In this document: one piece after another, positions 8,559-17,323 of the stretch | Layout: each line of letters begins with the position of its first letter | Numbering within the stretch: position 1 is the first letter of the stretch | Source of the DNA: Planctomycetota bacterium | GTDB taxonomy: Bacteria > Planctomycetota > B15-G4 | Reading direction: 5' to 3' | Assembly: GCA_020638905.1 (NCBI GenBank) | Contig: JACKHP010000001.1 | Location: 1 to 64,000 of the forward strand | DNA: 64,000 nt | Program-made: the position numbers and the translations under genes | Notes under the pieces: model-generated | What the model saw: only the letters and a program-made list of their open reading frames with translations | Databases searched by the model: none | What the model was told of the DNA's origin: nothing

Positions 8559-10055
8559 CTACGGGGCCTGGCCCACCGCGCGCAGCGCGTTGCTGCCCGT
8601 GGCCTGCTTGCGTCCCTTGAGGTCGAACCAGACCTGCATGTAGAGGCTGGCGCCCGCGGGCACGTCCGGCCAGCGGAAGACGAGCGGCTTGTCGGGCCGG
8701 ATCTTCGAGATCACGAGCGGATCGGGGACGAGCACGCCGCCCTTGTACGGCGCGTCGAGACGCTCGACTCCGATCAGCAGGTGACCGAGCTTCTTGCGCC
8801 GGTCGATGCCGGTCACGAGCACGCTCACGAGGTCGTGGGGGACGGGCTCGCCGCTGCCCTGGAGCACGGCTTCGCCGGCCGCGCCGGCGACGCCGCCGCC
8901 CAGGTCGATCCACGGGCCGATCTGGGCGAGGTGCACCCAGGCGTCGTTCGAGAACTGGTTCACGATCGCCACGTCGGCCAGGAAGTCGCCGTCGAGATCG
9001 CCGAGCGCCACGTCGACCGGGCCGAGTCCCGCGTCGAGCAGCGGACCGGCCGCCAGCGCTCCGTGTCCGTCGCCGAGCAGCAGCGCCACGTCGAGCGAGC
9101 CGAAGTCGGCGGCCACGACGTCGAGGTCCTCGTCGCCGTCCACGTCGCCGACGGCCACCGCGTACGGACCGAGTCCCACGTCGTGCTGCTCGGCGTCGGA
9201 GAAGACGAAGCCGCCCAGGTGGCGGATGACCGAGATCACCGAGTCGCCGGACGCGGCCACGAACAGCTCGGGTTGCCCGTCGCCGTCGAGGTCGCCCGCC
9301 GCCAGGCCGCGTGGATCGGAGGGCACGGCGATCGACACCGCGCCGCCGAAGGCGCCCGCTCCGAGTCCCGGCAGCACCACGACGGAGTCGTGGCTGTCGT
9401 CGGAGATCACCGCGTCGAGGTCGCCGTCGAGATCGACGTCCACGAGCAGGATGTCCGTGGCGCAGAAGCCGCCCAGCGGGAACGACGGCGCGAACAGTCC
9501 ACCCACGCCGTCGCCCGGCAGGAGCGCGACGGTCTTGACGAGATCGTCGCCCGCGGTCACCACGTCGGGATCGCCGTCGCCGTCGACGTCGCCCACGTCG
9601 AGTCCCATGGGCTGCACGCCGCCGGACACGCTGATCGCGGACTGGAGCGCGCCGCCGCCCGCACCGAGCAGCAGCGAGACCGTCGAGTTGCCCGTGTTCG
9701 CGGTGACGACGTCGAGCAGGCCGTCGCCGTCGAGGTCGCAGGCGGCGAGGTCGACCGGCTGGGGTCCGACGGGCTTCCACGAGAGCGACGAGAAGCCGCC
9801 GGCGCCGTCGCCGAAGCGCATCGAGAGCCGGCTCGAGAACTCGTCGACGGCGAGCAGGTCGCGCGCACCGTCGCCGTCGAGGTCGGCCAGCACGAGCGCA
9901 CGCGGTCCGCTGCCCATCGTCACGTCGACGAGCGCGAAGTCCGCCGGGTCGAGCGGATTGGCCCGTGCCGAGCCCAGCAGCGTCGTCGTCGCCACCAGCA
10001 CTCCGAAGGAGAGCACGGACGCGGAAGAGCCGAGGCGGATCGGACGAGCGGACAT
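8559..10055 (-). CDS. Secreted FG-GAP/VCBS repeat protein
   Basis: A 498-residue exported protein. The start ATG at 10055 was chosen because it gives a clean signal peptide (MSARPIRLG..., hydrophobic VLSFGVLVATTTLLG, cleavage near SARA-NP). Longer in-frame starts only add an Arg-rich tail. Residues about 40-400 are a chain of roughly 30-50-residue repeats carrying the calcium-binding motif DLDGDG or DVDGDG, typical of integrin-like beta-propellers on the cell surface or in the envelope. The last 90 residues (GASLYMQVWFDLKGR, SNALRAVG) resemble a C-terminal module common in planctomycete repeat proteins, perhaps for anchoring or sorting. Ligand and function are unknown. It is monocistronic, with a terminator-like hairpin downstream. 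Confidence 0.85.
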   Translation of the reverse strand: MSARPIRLGSSASVLSFGVLVATTTLLGSARANPLDPADFALVDVTMGSGPRALVLADLDGDGARDLLAVDEFSSRLSMRFGDGAGGFSSLSWKPVGPQPVDLAACDLDGDGLLDVVTANTGNSTVSLLLGAGGGALQSAISVSGGVQPMGLDVGDVDGDGDPDVVTAGDDLVKTVALLPGDGVGGLFAPSFPLGGFCATDILLVDVDLDGDLDAVISDDSHDSVVVLPGLGAGAFGGAVSIAVPSDPRGLAAGDLDGDGQPELFVAASGDSVISVIRHLGGFVFSDAEQHDVGLGPYAVAVGDVDGDEDLDVVAADFGSLDVALLLGDGHGALAAGPLLDAGLGPVDVALGDLDGDFLADVAIVNQFSNDAWVHLAQIGPWIDLGGGVAGAAGEAVLQGSGEPVPHDLVSVLVTGIDRRKKLGHLLIGVERLDAPYKGGVLVPDPLVISKIRPDKPLVFRWPDVPAGASLYMQVWFDLKGRKQATGSNALRAVGQAP

Positions 10056-10385
10056 GACGAGTCCCCGAGGGAGGTGATCCCCCTTCGCTCGCACGGGTCT
10101 CTTCGCGTCCGGCTGCCCACGACTTGAACGCGCCCGGCGCGCCGCTCTCCGCGTGGCGAGCGGGCTGCGAGCGGACGACCCGCGGAGCGCCTCCTCGGGC
10201 ACGCCGCGCTCGCGTCACCTTTCTACGGGTTTTCCTCAAGTGCGCGGGGGGGTGGGACGAAGAGGCCCGAGTCGCGGTTCCGGTCCCGTTGCCGAGCCGC
10301 GACGTCGTACGCGTCCTCGGTCCCCGCGGAAGGGGACGGCGACGGCCGCGTGCGACTGTCCACTGGGCTCCTCAGGAGGGGTGGA
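10056..10385. other. 330-nt divergent intergenic region
   Basis: It lies between the divergently transcribed FG-GAP gene and the receiver-domain gene, so it should hold both promoters. I see no clear TAnnnT hexamer at the usual distance. A small hairpin (GTCCCC 10320-10325 with GGGGAC 10332-10337) and a strong ribosome binding site (AGGAGGGG, about 10373-10380) precede the start at 10386. Confidence 0.4.
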
Positions 10386-11258
10386 ATGAACGTATTCGAT
10401 CTGCGCGCGACGCTCGACGCCGTGGCCGTCCAGGGACGCTCCGAGATCCGGGGCGTGCCCGTGACGCTCGACGTGCGACGGGAACCGGACGTGCCGCGCC
10501 ACGTGCGCGGCGACGGCGACCGGCTGCGCCTGATGCTCAACCTGCTCGTGGGCCACGCCGTCTCGGTGACGCCCGCCGGGCGCATCGTGCTGCGCGTCCA
10601 GTGCCTGGCGGACGAGCCGTCCGCGGTGCGCCTGCGCTTCGAGGTGCACGACGGTGATCCCGAGTCGGCGCAACGGCGTCTCGACGACGTGTCCGACGAG
10701 GCGCACCTCGACCTCGTCCTCTGGCAGCAGCTCGTGCCCGCGATGGCCGACTCCTGGGGGGTCGACGGCTCCTCGGAAGGCGGGAGCGTGCACTGGTTCG
10801 ACGTGACCCTCGACACCGAAGCGGAGCCGGACTCCGTGGAGTCCGACGACATGATGACCGTCCCGCAGTGCGCCCGCGTCCTCGTGGTCGAGGACAACCT
10901 CGTGAACCAGAAGGTGGCCGAACAGCTCATCAAGCGGCTCGGCTACGACGTCGACGTCGTCGGCGACGGACAGCAGGCGGTCGAGCGGCTCGAGAGCGAG
11001 TCGTACGGGCTGATCCTGATGGACTGCCAGATGCCGGTCATGGACGGCTACGAGGCGACCGTCGAGATCCGCCGCCGCGAGGGCGACCGACGTCACACGC
11101 CGATCGTCGCGCTCACCGCGCATGCGCTCACGACCAATCGCGACCGCTGCATGGAGATCGGCATGGACGACTTCGTCACCAAGCCGGTCACGAGCGACGC
11201 GCTGCGGCGCGTGATCGAGAGCTGGATCCCGCGCAGCGGGTCACCGGCGTCCTGCTGA
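10386..11258 (+). CDS. Degenerate histidine-kinase ATPase domain fused to a receiver domain
   Basis: A 290-residue cytoplasmic signalling protein. Residues about 35-150 follow the HATPase fold: GDGDRLRLMLNLLVGHAV matches the N-box, and MADSWGVDGSSEGGSVHWF matches the final strand. However, the Mg-binding Asn of the N-box is replaced by His, the glycine-rich G boxes are shortened to LDLVLWQQL, and there is no HisKA dimerisation/phosphoacceptor domain. Residues about 168-285 are a complete receiver: acidic pocket VVEDN, phosphoacceptor in LILMDCQMPVMDG, switch Thr in ALTAHA, and Lys in TKPV. It is probably a phosphorelay partner whose ATPase-like part serves for protein binding. Start ATG 10386 is placed by AGGAGGGG just upstream. 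No cognate kinase or output gene is adjacent. Confidence 0.75.
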   Translation: MNVFDLRATLDAVAVQGRSEIRGVPVTLDVRREPDVPRHVRGDGDRLRLMLNLLVGHAVSVTPAGRIVLRVQCLADEPSAVRLRFEVHDGDPESAQRRLDDVSDEAHLDLVLWQQLVPAMADSWGVDGSSEGGSVHWFDVTLDTEAEPDSVESDDMMTVPQCARVLVVEDNLVNQKVAEQLIKRLGYDVDVVGDGQQAVERLESESYGLILMDCQMPVMDGYEATVEIRRREGDRRHTPIVALTAHALTTNRDRCMEIGMDDFVTKPVTSDALRRVIESWIPRSGSPASC

Positions 11259-11299
11259 CGCGCGGCGCGTCGCGTCTTCAGCCCGCGCACGGGGTGCGC

Positions 11300-11305
11300 T
11301 ATCGT
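11300..11305 (+). promoter_or_regulatory. TATCGT, candidate -10 element
   Basis: A TAnnnT hexamer 60 nt before the GTG start of the zincin gene, in the 107-nt gap after the receiver-domain gene. The same hexamer lies before the gene at 46163. Confidence 0.35.
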
Positions 11306-11365
11306 GATCCGTCCCGGGAGCGTCCGACCGTCGGACGCGCGGGGTCGTCGCGAGGGAGTGCACGC

Positions 11366-11737
11366 GTGGTCCGCGTCTCGGCGCAGGTCTTCGACGCCGT
11401 GCTGCACGACGTCATCGCGTCGCTGCCCGAGCCGTTCGCCGAGCTGCTCGAGCGGGTTCCGGTCATCGTCGACCCGCGCCCTTCGCGCGAGCTGCGGCGC
11501 AGCGTCGAGGACGCCGACGACCTCCTGGGGCTCTATCTCGGGCCGTCGATCGCCGAGTGGGACCGCAGCGAGGGGCCTCCCGAGACCTCGGTGATCTTCC
11601 TGTTCCAGGAGCACCTCGAGCGCGCGTGCGCCACGCGCGACGAGCTCTTCGAGCAGATCCGCATCACGCTGCTGCACGAGCTCGGCCACGCCCTCGGTTT
11701 CGACGAAGACGGCCTCGACCGCATCGGACTCGGGTGA
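11366..11737 (+). CDS. Small zincin-like metallopeptidase (MPN-independent HExxH family)
   Basis: A 123-residue protein matching the minimal zincin family (Pfam Zincin_1 type). An N-terminal alpha/beta part (LPEPFAELLERVPVIVDPRPS, split by loops) is followed by DDLLGLYLG, an ETSVIFLFQEHLE strand-helix, and the zinc site LLHELGHALGFDEDG near residue 108, giving His-Glu-x-x-His plus a downstream Asp. No signal peptide is seen, so it is likely cytoplasmic. Substrate is unknown. Start GTG 11366 is set by GAGGGAG about 8 nt upstream. It is followed after 23 nt by a VOC protein gene with its own ribosome binding site, suggesting a two-gene unit. Confidence 0.75.
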   Translation: MVRVSAQVFDAVLHDVIASLPEPFAELLERVPVIVDPRPSRELRRSVEDADDLLGLYLGPSIAEWDRSEGPPETSVIFLFQEHLERACATRDELFEQIRITLLHELGHALGFDEDGLDRIGLG

Positions 11738-11760
11738 CCGCGCGCCGGAGGCACGACGCG

Positions 11761-12129
11761 ATGACGTCCTGGCGCGGCATCTCGGCGCTCACGCTGGCGA
11801 CGCACGACATGGCGCGCGCGGTGGCGTTCTACGAGGCGCTCGGCATGCCGCGCGTGTTCGGCGGTCCCGACGCGCGCTTCACGAGCCTGCGCTGCGGGAC
11901 GGGCTTCGTGAACCTGCAGCTCCAGCCGTCCGACGTGCGCTGGACGTTCTGGGGCCGCGCCGTGCTGCACGTGGCGACGCCGGCCGAGGTCGACCGGCTG
12001 CACGCGCTCGCGCTCGCGGCCGGCGCGCTCGTCGAACACGAGCCGCGCCACGCCGCGTGGGGCGAGCGCTACTTCCACCTGCGTGATCCCGACGGGCACG
12101 AGCTCAGCGTCGCGTGTCCGCTGGGGTGA
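11761..12129 (+). CDS. VOC (glyoxalase/bleomycin resistance) family protein
   Basis: A 122-residue single-copy VOC protein with two beta-alpha-beta-beta-beta halves. The first half begins ISALTLATHDMARAVAFYEALG; the second ends YFHLRDPDGHELSVACP, the classic signature of the fold. Such proteins bind a divalent metal and act in glyoxalase, dioxygenase or antibiotic-sequestration chemistry; the substrate cannot be told from sequence. Start ATG 11761 has CCGGAGGC upstream. Its 3' end overlaps by 26 nt the 3' end of the convergent lipoprotein gene. Confidence 0.8.
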   Translation: MTSWRGISALTLATHDMARAVAFYEALGMPRVFGGPDARFTSLRCGTGFVNLQLQPSDVRWTFWGRAVLHVATPAEVDRLHALALAAGALVEHEPRHAAWGERYFHLRDPDGHELSVACPLG

Positions 12130-12763
12130 GGGCAGCGCGCGAGGCGCGGGGGAGGGACGGCTCAGCACCGGCGCGGCGCAGGATGTGCTCGACATACCAG
12201 GAACGCGTCGGCGGCGAATCGTCGTCGAGCCGGCAGTGGTACGTCCCGGCGACTTCGTCGTCCCACGCGTGCAGCCAGAACTCCGTCGCGAGCACGCCCT
12301 CGGGCGCGTCGGACGCCACGTCGACCTGGCCCGCTTGGATCGGTCGCCACTTGTCGTTGCCGTCGACGACGTCGGACGACATCCACAGGCGGCAGGCGCG
12401 CACGTCGAAGCCCGTGTCGTCGCGCGCCACCTCGAACATCGCAATGGCGTGGTAGAACCACGGGCTTCCATCGCTGACCTCGACGAGCCAGGCCCCGTCG
12501 GGCAGGCGCGAGACCGCGACGTCGACGCCGGGGGTCGGGTCGACCTCGTCGGGGAACCTGGCGTCGGCGTCCTCGACGAAGGACGGCACGATTTCGCCGA
12601 GCGGCCTGCGCACTACGACGGGACGCCACGGCGTCGAGTCGTTCGGATCGGGCGCAGTCGCGACGATCTCGCCGCTGCTCGACGCCGTCGGCGGGCGTTC
12701 GCACGTGACCAGCGTTGCGGTGATGCACGCCGCCGCGACGATGCGCGCGCGGTGCTGCCTCAT
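12104..12763 (-). CDS. Putative lipoprotein of unknown function
   Basis: A 219-residue exported protein I do not recognise. MRQHRARIVAAACITATLVTC has a basic start, hydrophobic core and a lipobox-like LVTC, so the mature protein is probably lipid-anchored. The mature part is acidic and Trp-rich (WFYHAIAMFEV, ACRLWMSSD, TEFWLHAWDD), with two Cys that might bond. I chose ATG 12763 because it gives a normal signal peptide. An earlier ATG at 12835 sits exactly 7 nt after TAGACT, which would suit a leaderless transcript and add 24 residues. It is separated from the operon at 12893 and read in the same direction. Confidence 0.6.
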   Translation of the reverse strand: MRQHRARIVAAACITATLVTCERPPTASSSGEIVATAPDPNDSTPWRPVVVRRPLGEIVPSFVEDADARFPDEVDPTPGVDVAVSRLPDGAWLVEVSDGSPWFYHAIAMFEVARDDTGFDVRACRLWMSSDVVDGNDKWRPIQAGQVDVASDAPEGVLATEFWLHAWDDEVAGTYHCRLDDDSPPTRSWYVEHILRRAGAEPSLPRASRAALTPADTRR

Positions 12764-12842
12764 CGCGTCGTCTTCGCGAACTCGCATGAGAGCCTCGACG
12801 CTCGCCCTCCGTGCGCATCGTCCTGGTCTCCGCATGGAGGCG

Positions 12843-12848
12843 AGTCTA
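12843..12848 (-). promoter_or_regulatory. TAGACT, candidate -10 element upstream of the lipoprotein gene
   Basis: Seven nucleotides separate this hexamer from an in-frame ATG at 12835, the same spacing as TACACT at 21986-21991 to its ATG. It could drive either a leaderless message or one with a leader of about 70 nt to ATG 12763. Confidence 0.35.
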
Positions 12849-12892
12849 CGGCAATGCACGCCGAGCGCCGATCCGGCTCCACACCCGCGCAC

Positions 12893-13435
12893 TCAGCCGT
12901 CGAGCGTGTCGAGCAGCGCGACGAGCTTCTCGAAGGTCGCCTGGTTGCGCATCGTCACCGCGCCGCCCAGCGCGCGCGTCACCTCGGGGACGAGCGCGCT
13001 CTGGAGCACGCCGTCGGGGCACCAGATCCAGGCCGCGTGGGCGCCGACGTGCAGCGCCTCGGGCTTCCAGGCGCTGCGTGCGAGCGGCGCGAGCGCCTCG
13101 AGCGATCCCGGCGGATCGGCCACGGCGGCGAGTACCCGCGACGGGTTCCTGCGCGGGTCCGCGAGGGAGTTCTCGCCCACGATCGCGCGCACCTCGTCGG
13201 CGCGGCGCACGAGCACCGCGGCGTCGACACCGAGCTCGTCGGCGACCGCGGCGCGGATGCGCTTGCCGTGGCTCGCCGCCGCGCCCTTGCCCGCGAAGAC
13301 CGCGTTGCCGCTGTTGAGCAGCGTGCGGACGTCGGTGTAGCCGAGCCGCTCGAGCAACGCGCGCAGGTCGGCCATGGCGAGGCGCTTGGCCTTGCCCACG
13401 TTGATGCCGCGCCAGAGTGCCACGAAGCGTGTCAT
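12893..13435 (-). CDS. DUF1697 domain protein
   Basis: A 180-residue cytoplasmic protein that is DUF1697 along its full length. The family signature WRGINVGKAKRLAMADLRALL opens the protein, with LLNSGNAVFAGKG following. The family's biochemical role is not established. The start overlaps the stop of the upstream glycosyltransferase as ATGA (13432-13435), so it is the last gene of the polysaccharide operon. Its link to glycan synthesis is positional only. Confidence 0.8.
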   Translation of the reverse strand: MTRFVALWRGINVGKAKRLAMADLRALLERLGYTDVRTLLNSGNAVFAGKGAAASHGKRIRAAVADELGVDAAVLVRRADEVRAIVGENSLADPRRNPSRVLAAVADPPGSLEALAPLARSAWKPEALHVGAHAAWIWCPDGVLQSALVPEVTRALGGAVTMRNQATFEKLVALLDTLDG

Positions 13436-14619
13436 GCGTCGGCTCGCGGACGCAGCGCGCCGGCGCGTGCGGCGAGCAGCTCGTCGTAGAGACGCTCCTG
13501 CTCGGCGACCATCGTCTCCTGGCGGAACTCGTCGACGGCGCGGCGTCCGGCGTCGGCGTGGCGGCGGCGCAGCGACGGGTCGTCGAGCAGCGTGAGCACG
13601 CGCCGCGCGGCGAGCGCGGTGTCGCCCGGCTCGAACAGGAACCCGTTGCGTCCCTCGACGACGGCCTCGGGGATGCCGTCGACGTTCGTCGCGACCACCG
13701 GACGTCCCGCCGCCATCGCCTGGGGACACACGCGCGGCAGGCCCTCCCAGCGCGAGGTGAGCACGAGCACGTCGAGCGCGCCCAGCAGCTCGGGCACGTC
13801 GCGGCGCCAGCCGAGCAGACGGAAGCGCGGACCGATGCCGTTCGCCTCGACGAGCCGCTCGACGTCGGCGCGCAGCTCGCCGTCCCCGGCCAGGAAGAAC
13901 TCGACGTCGGGCGCCTGCTCGAGCACGCGCGCCGCCAGGTCGACGAAGTCGGCCGGGGCCTTCTGAGGCTTGAGGCACGCGATCATGCCGACCACGCGCG
14001 CGTCGGGTGCGTAGCCGAGTTCGGCGCGGGCCGCGGCACGCAGCGCATCGGCGCGGGCAAAATCGTCGACGTCGATGCCGCTGCGGATGATGCGGCACGG
14101 CTTGCCGCCGAGCAGGCGCAGGGCGAGCCCCTCGACCTCGTTGGCGCGCGAGACCGAGACGAACGCGTCGGTGTGGCGCGCCATCGTGCGTTCGACCGCG
14201 AGCACCGCGCGGCGCACGAAGCGTCCCGGCACGGCGTCGTGGCCGAAGCCGTGGATCGTGTGCACCACCGGACCGACGCCGGCGCGGTGGGCGGCCCAGC
14301 GTCCGACGATGCCGGCCTTGCTCGAGTGCGTGTGGACGACGCACGGCCCGCCCGCCGCCACGTCGCGCAGAAGGTCGGCGATGACGCGCGCCGCGGTGAG
14401 GTCGCGTCCCGGGCGGATCGGGCGCTCGAGCTCGTCGACGAAGTGCAGCTCGACGCCATTCAGCGCGCGCGCCTCGTCGTCGAGCAGGCCGCCCGGCCCG
14501 CACAAGAGGTGCGGGCGGAAGCGCGCGCGGTCGAGCCGCGCCACGGTGTGCAGCGTGTTCTGCTGCGCGCCGCCCAGCTCGAGCTGCGTGATGACGTGGA
14601 CGACCGGGACCGCGCCCAT
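13432..14619 (-). CDS. GT-B glycosyltransferase (GT4-like)
   Basis: A 395-residue cytoplasmic or membrane-associated glycosyltransferase. The N-terminal acceptor domain opens VVHVITQLELGGAQQN and contains HTHSSKAGIVGRWAA. The C-terminal donor domain begins near residue 185 (RIIRSGIDVDDF) and has GMIACLKPQK, FFLAGDGEL and SRWEGLPRVCPQAMAAG. The usual E-x7-E donor motif reads E-x7-Q here. It likely adds a sugar to a lipid-linked glycan built by the neighbouring enzymes. Its start is joined to the upstream FAD gene as TGATG, and its stop to DUF1697 as ATGA, so translation is coupled. Confidence 0.88.
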   Translation of the reverse strand: MGAVPVVHVITQLELGGAQQNTLHTVARLDRARFRPHLLCGPGGLLDDEARALNGVELHFVDELERPIRPGRDLTAARVIADLLRDVAAGGPCVVHTHSSKAGIVGRWAAHRAGVGPVVHTIHGFGHDAVPGRFVRRAVLAVERTMARHTDAFVSVSRANEVEGLALRLLGGKPCRIIRSGIDVDDFARADALRAAARAELGYAPDARVVGMIACLKPQKAPADFVDLAARVLEQAPDVEFFLAGDGELRADVERLVEANGIGPRFRLLGWRRDVPELLGALDVLVLTSRWEGLPRVCPQAMAAGRPVVATNVDGIPEAVVEGRNGFLFEPGDTALAARRVLTLLDDPSLRRRHADAGRRAVDEFRQETMVAEQERLYDELLAARAGALRPRADA

Positions 14620-15986
14620 CACGAGCGCGCGGCGATCCACGCGGCGACCTGCCGACCGTGCACGAGGCTGTCCTCCATCGCGAGGTAGTCCCAGCTCCCG
14701 TAGCGTCCCATGGGGGCGACCCCGCGGTCGAGGAACCAGCGCAGCAGCTTCGGCAGCACCTCGCGTCGGGCGCGGTCGAAGACCACGTATGCGTGCGGGA
14801 TGTCGACCACCCGCGTGTGCACCACGTCGTCGAGCGAGCGCAGGAACCCCATGCGCAGCAGCGCGTCGAGCGTGCCGTGCAGGTGCGCGTCGCGTCCCGG
14901 GTCGGCCTCGGGGACGTAGCTGATCTCGGTCACGAGCGTGTGGTGCCCCGCCGGCGCCATGGCGGGCGTGAGCGCGGCCGGCAGCCCGATGCGGTGGAAC
15001 GGCACGGCTTCGTCGGGCACGTAGACCCACTGCGCCCCGGGATGCACGGCCTCTCCGCGCACTCCCAGGTTCACCGCGCGGATGCCCACGCACGAGAGGC
15101 GCCGGGCGTCGCGACGCAGGTCGTCGGGCAGGTCGACGGTGAGGTCGCACAGCACGTCGAGCGGCAGGCTGCTCAGCACGACCTCGCCCGTCTCGACGCT
15201 GCCGTCGGAGAGCGTCACGCGCCGGTTGCCGGCCACGAGCGAGACCGCCGCGCAGCGCGTGCGCACGACGTCGTCGGGGAGCGCGGCCGCGATGCTGCGT
15301 GGCAGATGGTCGATGCCGCCGTGCTTCGGGTACAGGAAGTCGGGGTTGTAGCCGAACGCCTTGTCGTTCGCGGTGATCGCGCCGCGCAGCACGTCACGCA
15401 GCTCGGGGCGCGGGATCGACCAGCTCACCCAGTCGCCCGTGACGTGGTCGAGCGGACGGCGCCACATCTTGCCGTTGTACGGCTCGAAGAAGTGCTTCGC
15501 GAAGCCCGCACCGAACTGCGCGTGGATCCAGTCGAGAAACGTCGGCTCGTCGTCGGCGGGCGGCGGCGCCACGCGCAGGAAGGGCAGCGCGGGATCGAGG
15601 GGCTCGGCGGCCGGGACGGGCACCTCGGCGTGGGGACGGCGCAGCGTGTCGACGAATCCGAGCAGGCACTCGAGGCGCACGTCGAGCGGCAGCCCGGCGG
15701 TGTTCGCCTGGAACGGGTAGGGCGTGAGCACGTCGTGGCTGTGGATCCACGCGCTGCGGTGCAGATGCGTCCAGCCGGCGGGCAGCAGGTCGAGCACCCA
15801 GCCGCGGATCGACGGATCGCGCAGGTGCAGCAGGTGGCCGGTGTAGTCGAACGTGAAGCCGTGCTCGCGGATCGAGCGGCACAGTCCCCCGATCTCGGGC
15901 TCGCGTTCGAGCACGAGTCGATCGCGTCCGTCGAGATGGAAGGCGGCGGACAGGCCGGCGAGACCGGCGCCGAGGATCACGACCAT
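14619..15986 (-). CDS. FAD-dependent oxidoreductase (amine-oxidase / UDP-galactopyranose-mutase-like)
   Basis: A 455-residue flavoprotein. The N-terminal dinucleotide fold starts at residue 1 (VVILGAGLAGLSAAFHL), followed by ERE and GGLCRSI as in protoporphyrinogen-oxidase and UDP-galactopyranose-mutase relatives. A conserved block (FFEPYNGKMWRRPLDHVTGDW) typifies the flavoproteins found in polysaccharide clusters. The substrate is unknown; a sugar nucleotide or lipid-linked sugar is plausible from context. Start ATG 15986 places the Rossmann motif at the N-terminus. It is 56 nt downstream of the HTH/TPR-like gene, the only real gap in the operon. A paralogue lies at 30818-32173. Confidence 0.82.
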   Translation of the reverse strand: MVVILGAGLAGLSAAFHLDGRDRLVLEREPEIGGLCRSIREHGFTFDYTGHLLHLRDPSIRGWVLDLLPAGWTHLHRSAWIHSHDVLTPYPFQANTAGLPLDVRLECLLGFVDTLRRPHAEVPVPAAEPLDPALPFLRVAPPPADDEPTFLDWIHAQFGAGFAKHFFEPYNGKMWRRPLDHVTGDWVSWSIPRPELRDVLRGAITANDKAFGYNPDFLYPKHGGIDHLPRSIAAALPDDVVRTRCAAVSLVAGNRRVTLSDGSVETGEVVLSSLPLDVLCDLTVDLPDDLRRDARRLSCVGIRAVNLGVRGEAVHPGAQWVYVPDEAVPFHRIGLPAALTPAMAPAGHHTLVTEISYVPEADPGRDAHLHGTLDALLRMGFLRSLDDVVHTRVVDIPHAYVVFDRARREVLPKLLRWFLDRGVAPMGRYGSWDYLAMEDSLVHGRQVAAWIAARS

Positions 15987-16042
15987 GGCGTGCGGTTGCG
16001 GAGGGGTCGGCCCGCGGGACGACGGGTCGAAGGCGCCGCAGG

Positions 16043-17323
16043 CTACCTCAGGAACACCGACGCGTCGACACCCAGCGCGCGCGCGGTCTGCTGCACCATC
16101 TCGCGCGGATACGGCGCCTGGGGGAAGCGCTCGGCGAGCCGCGCGAAGGCCTCGGTGGACGCCTCGAGCAGTCCCTTGTTGCGGTAGAAGTGCCCGAGCA
16201 GGAAGTCCTTCGCCGCTTCGGGGATGTCGCGCGTGTGCATCATCCAGCGCACGCGCTTCTGGATCTCGTCGCGCAGTTCGGTGTCGAGCAGCGTGATCGT
16301 GATGGGCTCGCCGCCGCCGACCGACCACTCGGTGTCGCCCGGGATGAGTCCGCTCCAGTCGTCGGGCCAGGTCACCTCGACGAGGCCCTCGCTGTCGCTC
16401 GTGTCGGGCAGCGACTTGCCGAGCGAGAGCGGCGTCGTGCCGACGAGCACGGTCACCACCAGGTCGGCCGGCGGACCGGGACGGATCACGAACGACGGCT
16501 TCGGGTTCAGGATCGTCCCGCGCGGCAGGAGCGCGCGGCCGGGCGTCCGGACCACGGTCGAGTCGAACGTGCGGGGTCTCGGTGCGAACGGCATGAGGCT
16601 CGCGAGCACGGCGTCGTCCATCGTCTCGAGGGCGCGCTCGAACTGGCCCTCGGCGAGCCAGCAGAGGACCGTCTGCTTGCGCGACTCCTCGGTGTCGCCC
16701 GCCTTGAGGAAGGCCTCCCGGGCGGCCGCGAACTCGCCGATCTTCATCAGGTCGGTGCCGCGGCGCAGCGGGTTCAGGTCGCGGACGAAGCCGTACAGCG
16801 CGAAGCCCACGATCGCGAGCAGGATGAGCCCGATCGAGCCGATGCCGATGCCCGACACCGCGGGCTCCGGCGCGCGCTCGGCGTCGATGCGATCGGCCAG
16901 GCGTTGGCGCACCTCGTCGCCGAGCGACGTGGCGAGGTCGCGCGCGCTCCAGCTCGCGCTGTCACCGGGCGGCGGCGGCAGCGCGGTGTCGGCGGGGACC
17001 GCTCCGCGCAGCAGGTCGGCGATGCCGACCTCGAGCGCCGCCTCGCGTCCCGGCGTGCCGTGCTCGTCGGTCCAGTGCTGGAGTGCGCGCTGAACGCGCC
17101 AGAGCACGGTGGCGGGATCGTGCCGCAGCGTCTGGGCCACGGCGCCGAGCCGCATGCCGTAGCCGTAGGCGAGCACGAACACGCCCAGGTCCTCGGCGTC
17201 GAGGCTGGCCAGCAGGGCCGCGGCCTCCTCGGGAGGGCGCCCGGGGACGCCGCGGCTGTCGTGCAGCCAGCTCGGCTCCTCGACGCGCAATTGCGCGAGC
17301 GTGTCCCCGAGGCCCGGCGTCAC
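16043..17323 (-). CDS. Membrane protein with sigma-70 region-4-like N-terminal domain
   Basis: A 426-residue protein I do not recognise as a known family. Residues about 30-85 (LDAEDLGVFVLAYGYGMRLG, then TVLWRVQRAL-like spacing) resemble the helix-turn-helix of sigma region 4, including the hydrophobic A-x-x-L core. Residues about 160-185 form one membrane helix (GIGLILLAIVGFALYGFV). The remainder has a TPR-like pair (GEFAAAREAFLKAGD), a beta-rich middle and a second helical repeat near the C-terminus (LEASTEAFARLAERFPQAPYP). This resembles a membrane-tethered regulator or an anti-sigma-type sensor. GTG 17323 overlaps the WecA-like stop as GTGA and has AGGGAG upstream. Confidence 0.6.
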   Translation of the reverse strand: MTPGLGDTLAQLRVEEPSWLHDSRGVPGRPPEEAAALLASLDAEDLGVFVLAYGYGMRLGAVAQTLRHDPATVLWRVQRALQHWTDEHGTPGREAALEVGIADLLRGAVPADTALPPPPGDSASWSARDLATSLGDEVRQRLADRIDAERAPEPAVSGIGIGSIGLILLAIVGFALYGFVRDLNPLRRGTDLMKIGEFAAAREAFLKAGDTEESRKQTVLCWLAEGQFERALETMDDAVLASLMPFAPRPRTFDSTVVRTPGRALLPRGTILNPKPSFVIRPGPPADLVVTVLVGTTPLSLGKSLPDTSDSEGLVEVTWPDDWSGLIPGDTEWSVGGGEPITITLLDTELRDEIQKRVRWMMHTRDIPEAAKDFLLGHFYRNKGLLEASTEAFARLAERFPQAPYPREMVQQTARALGVDASVFLR

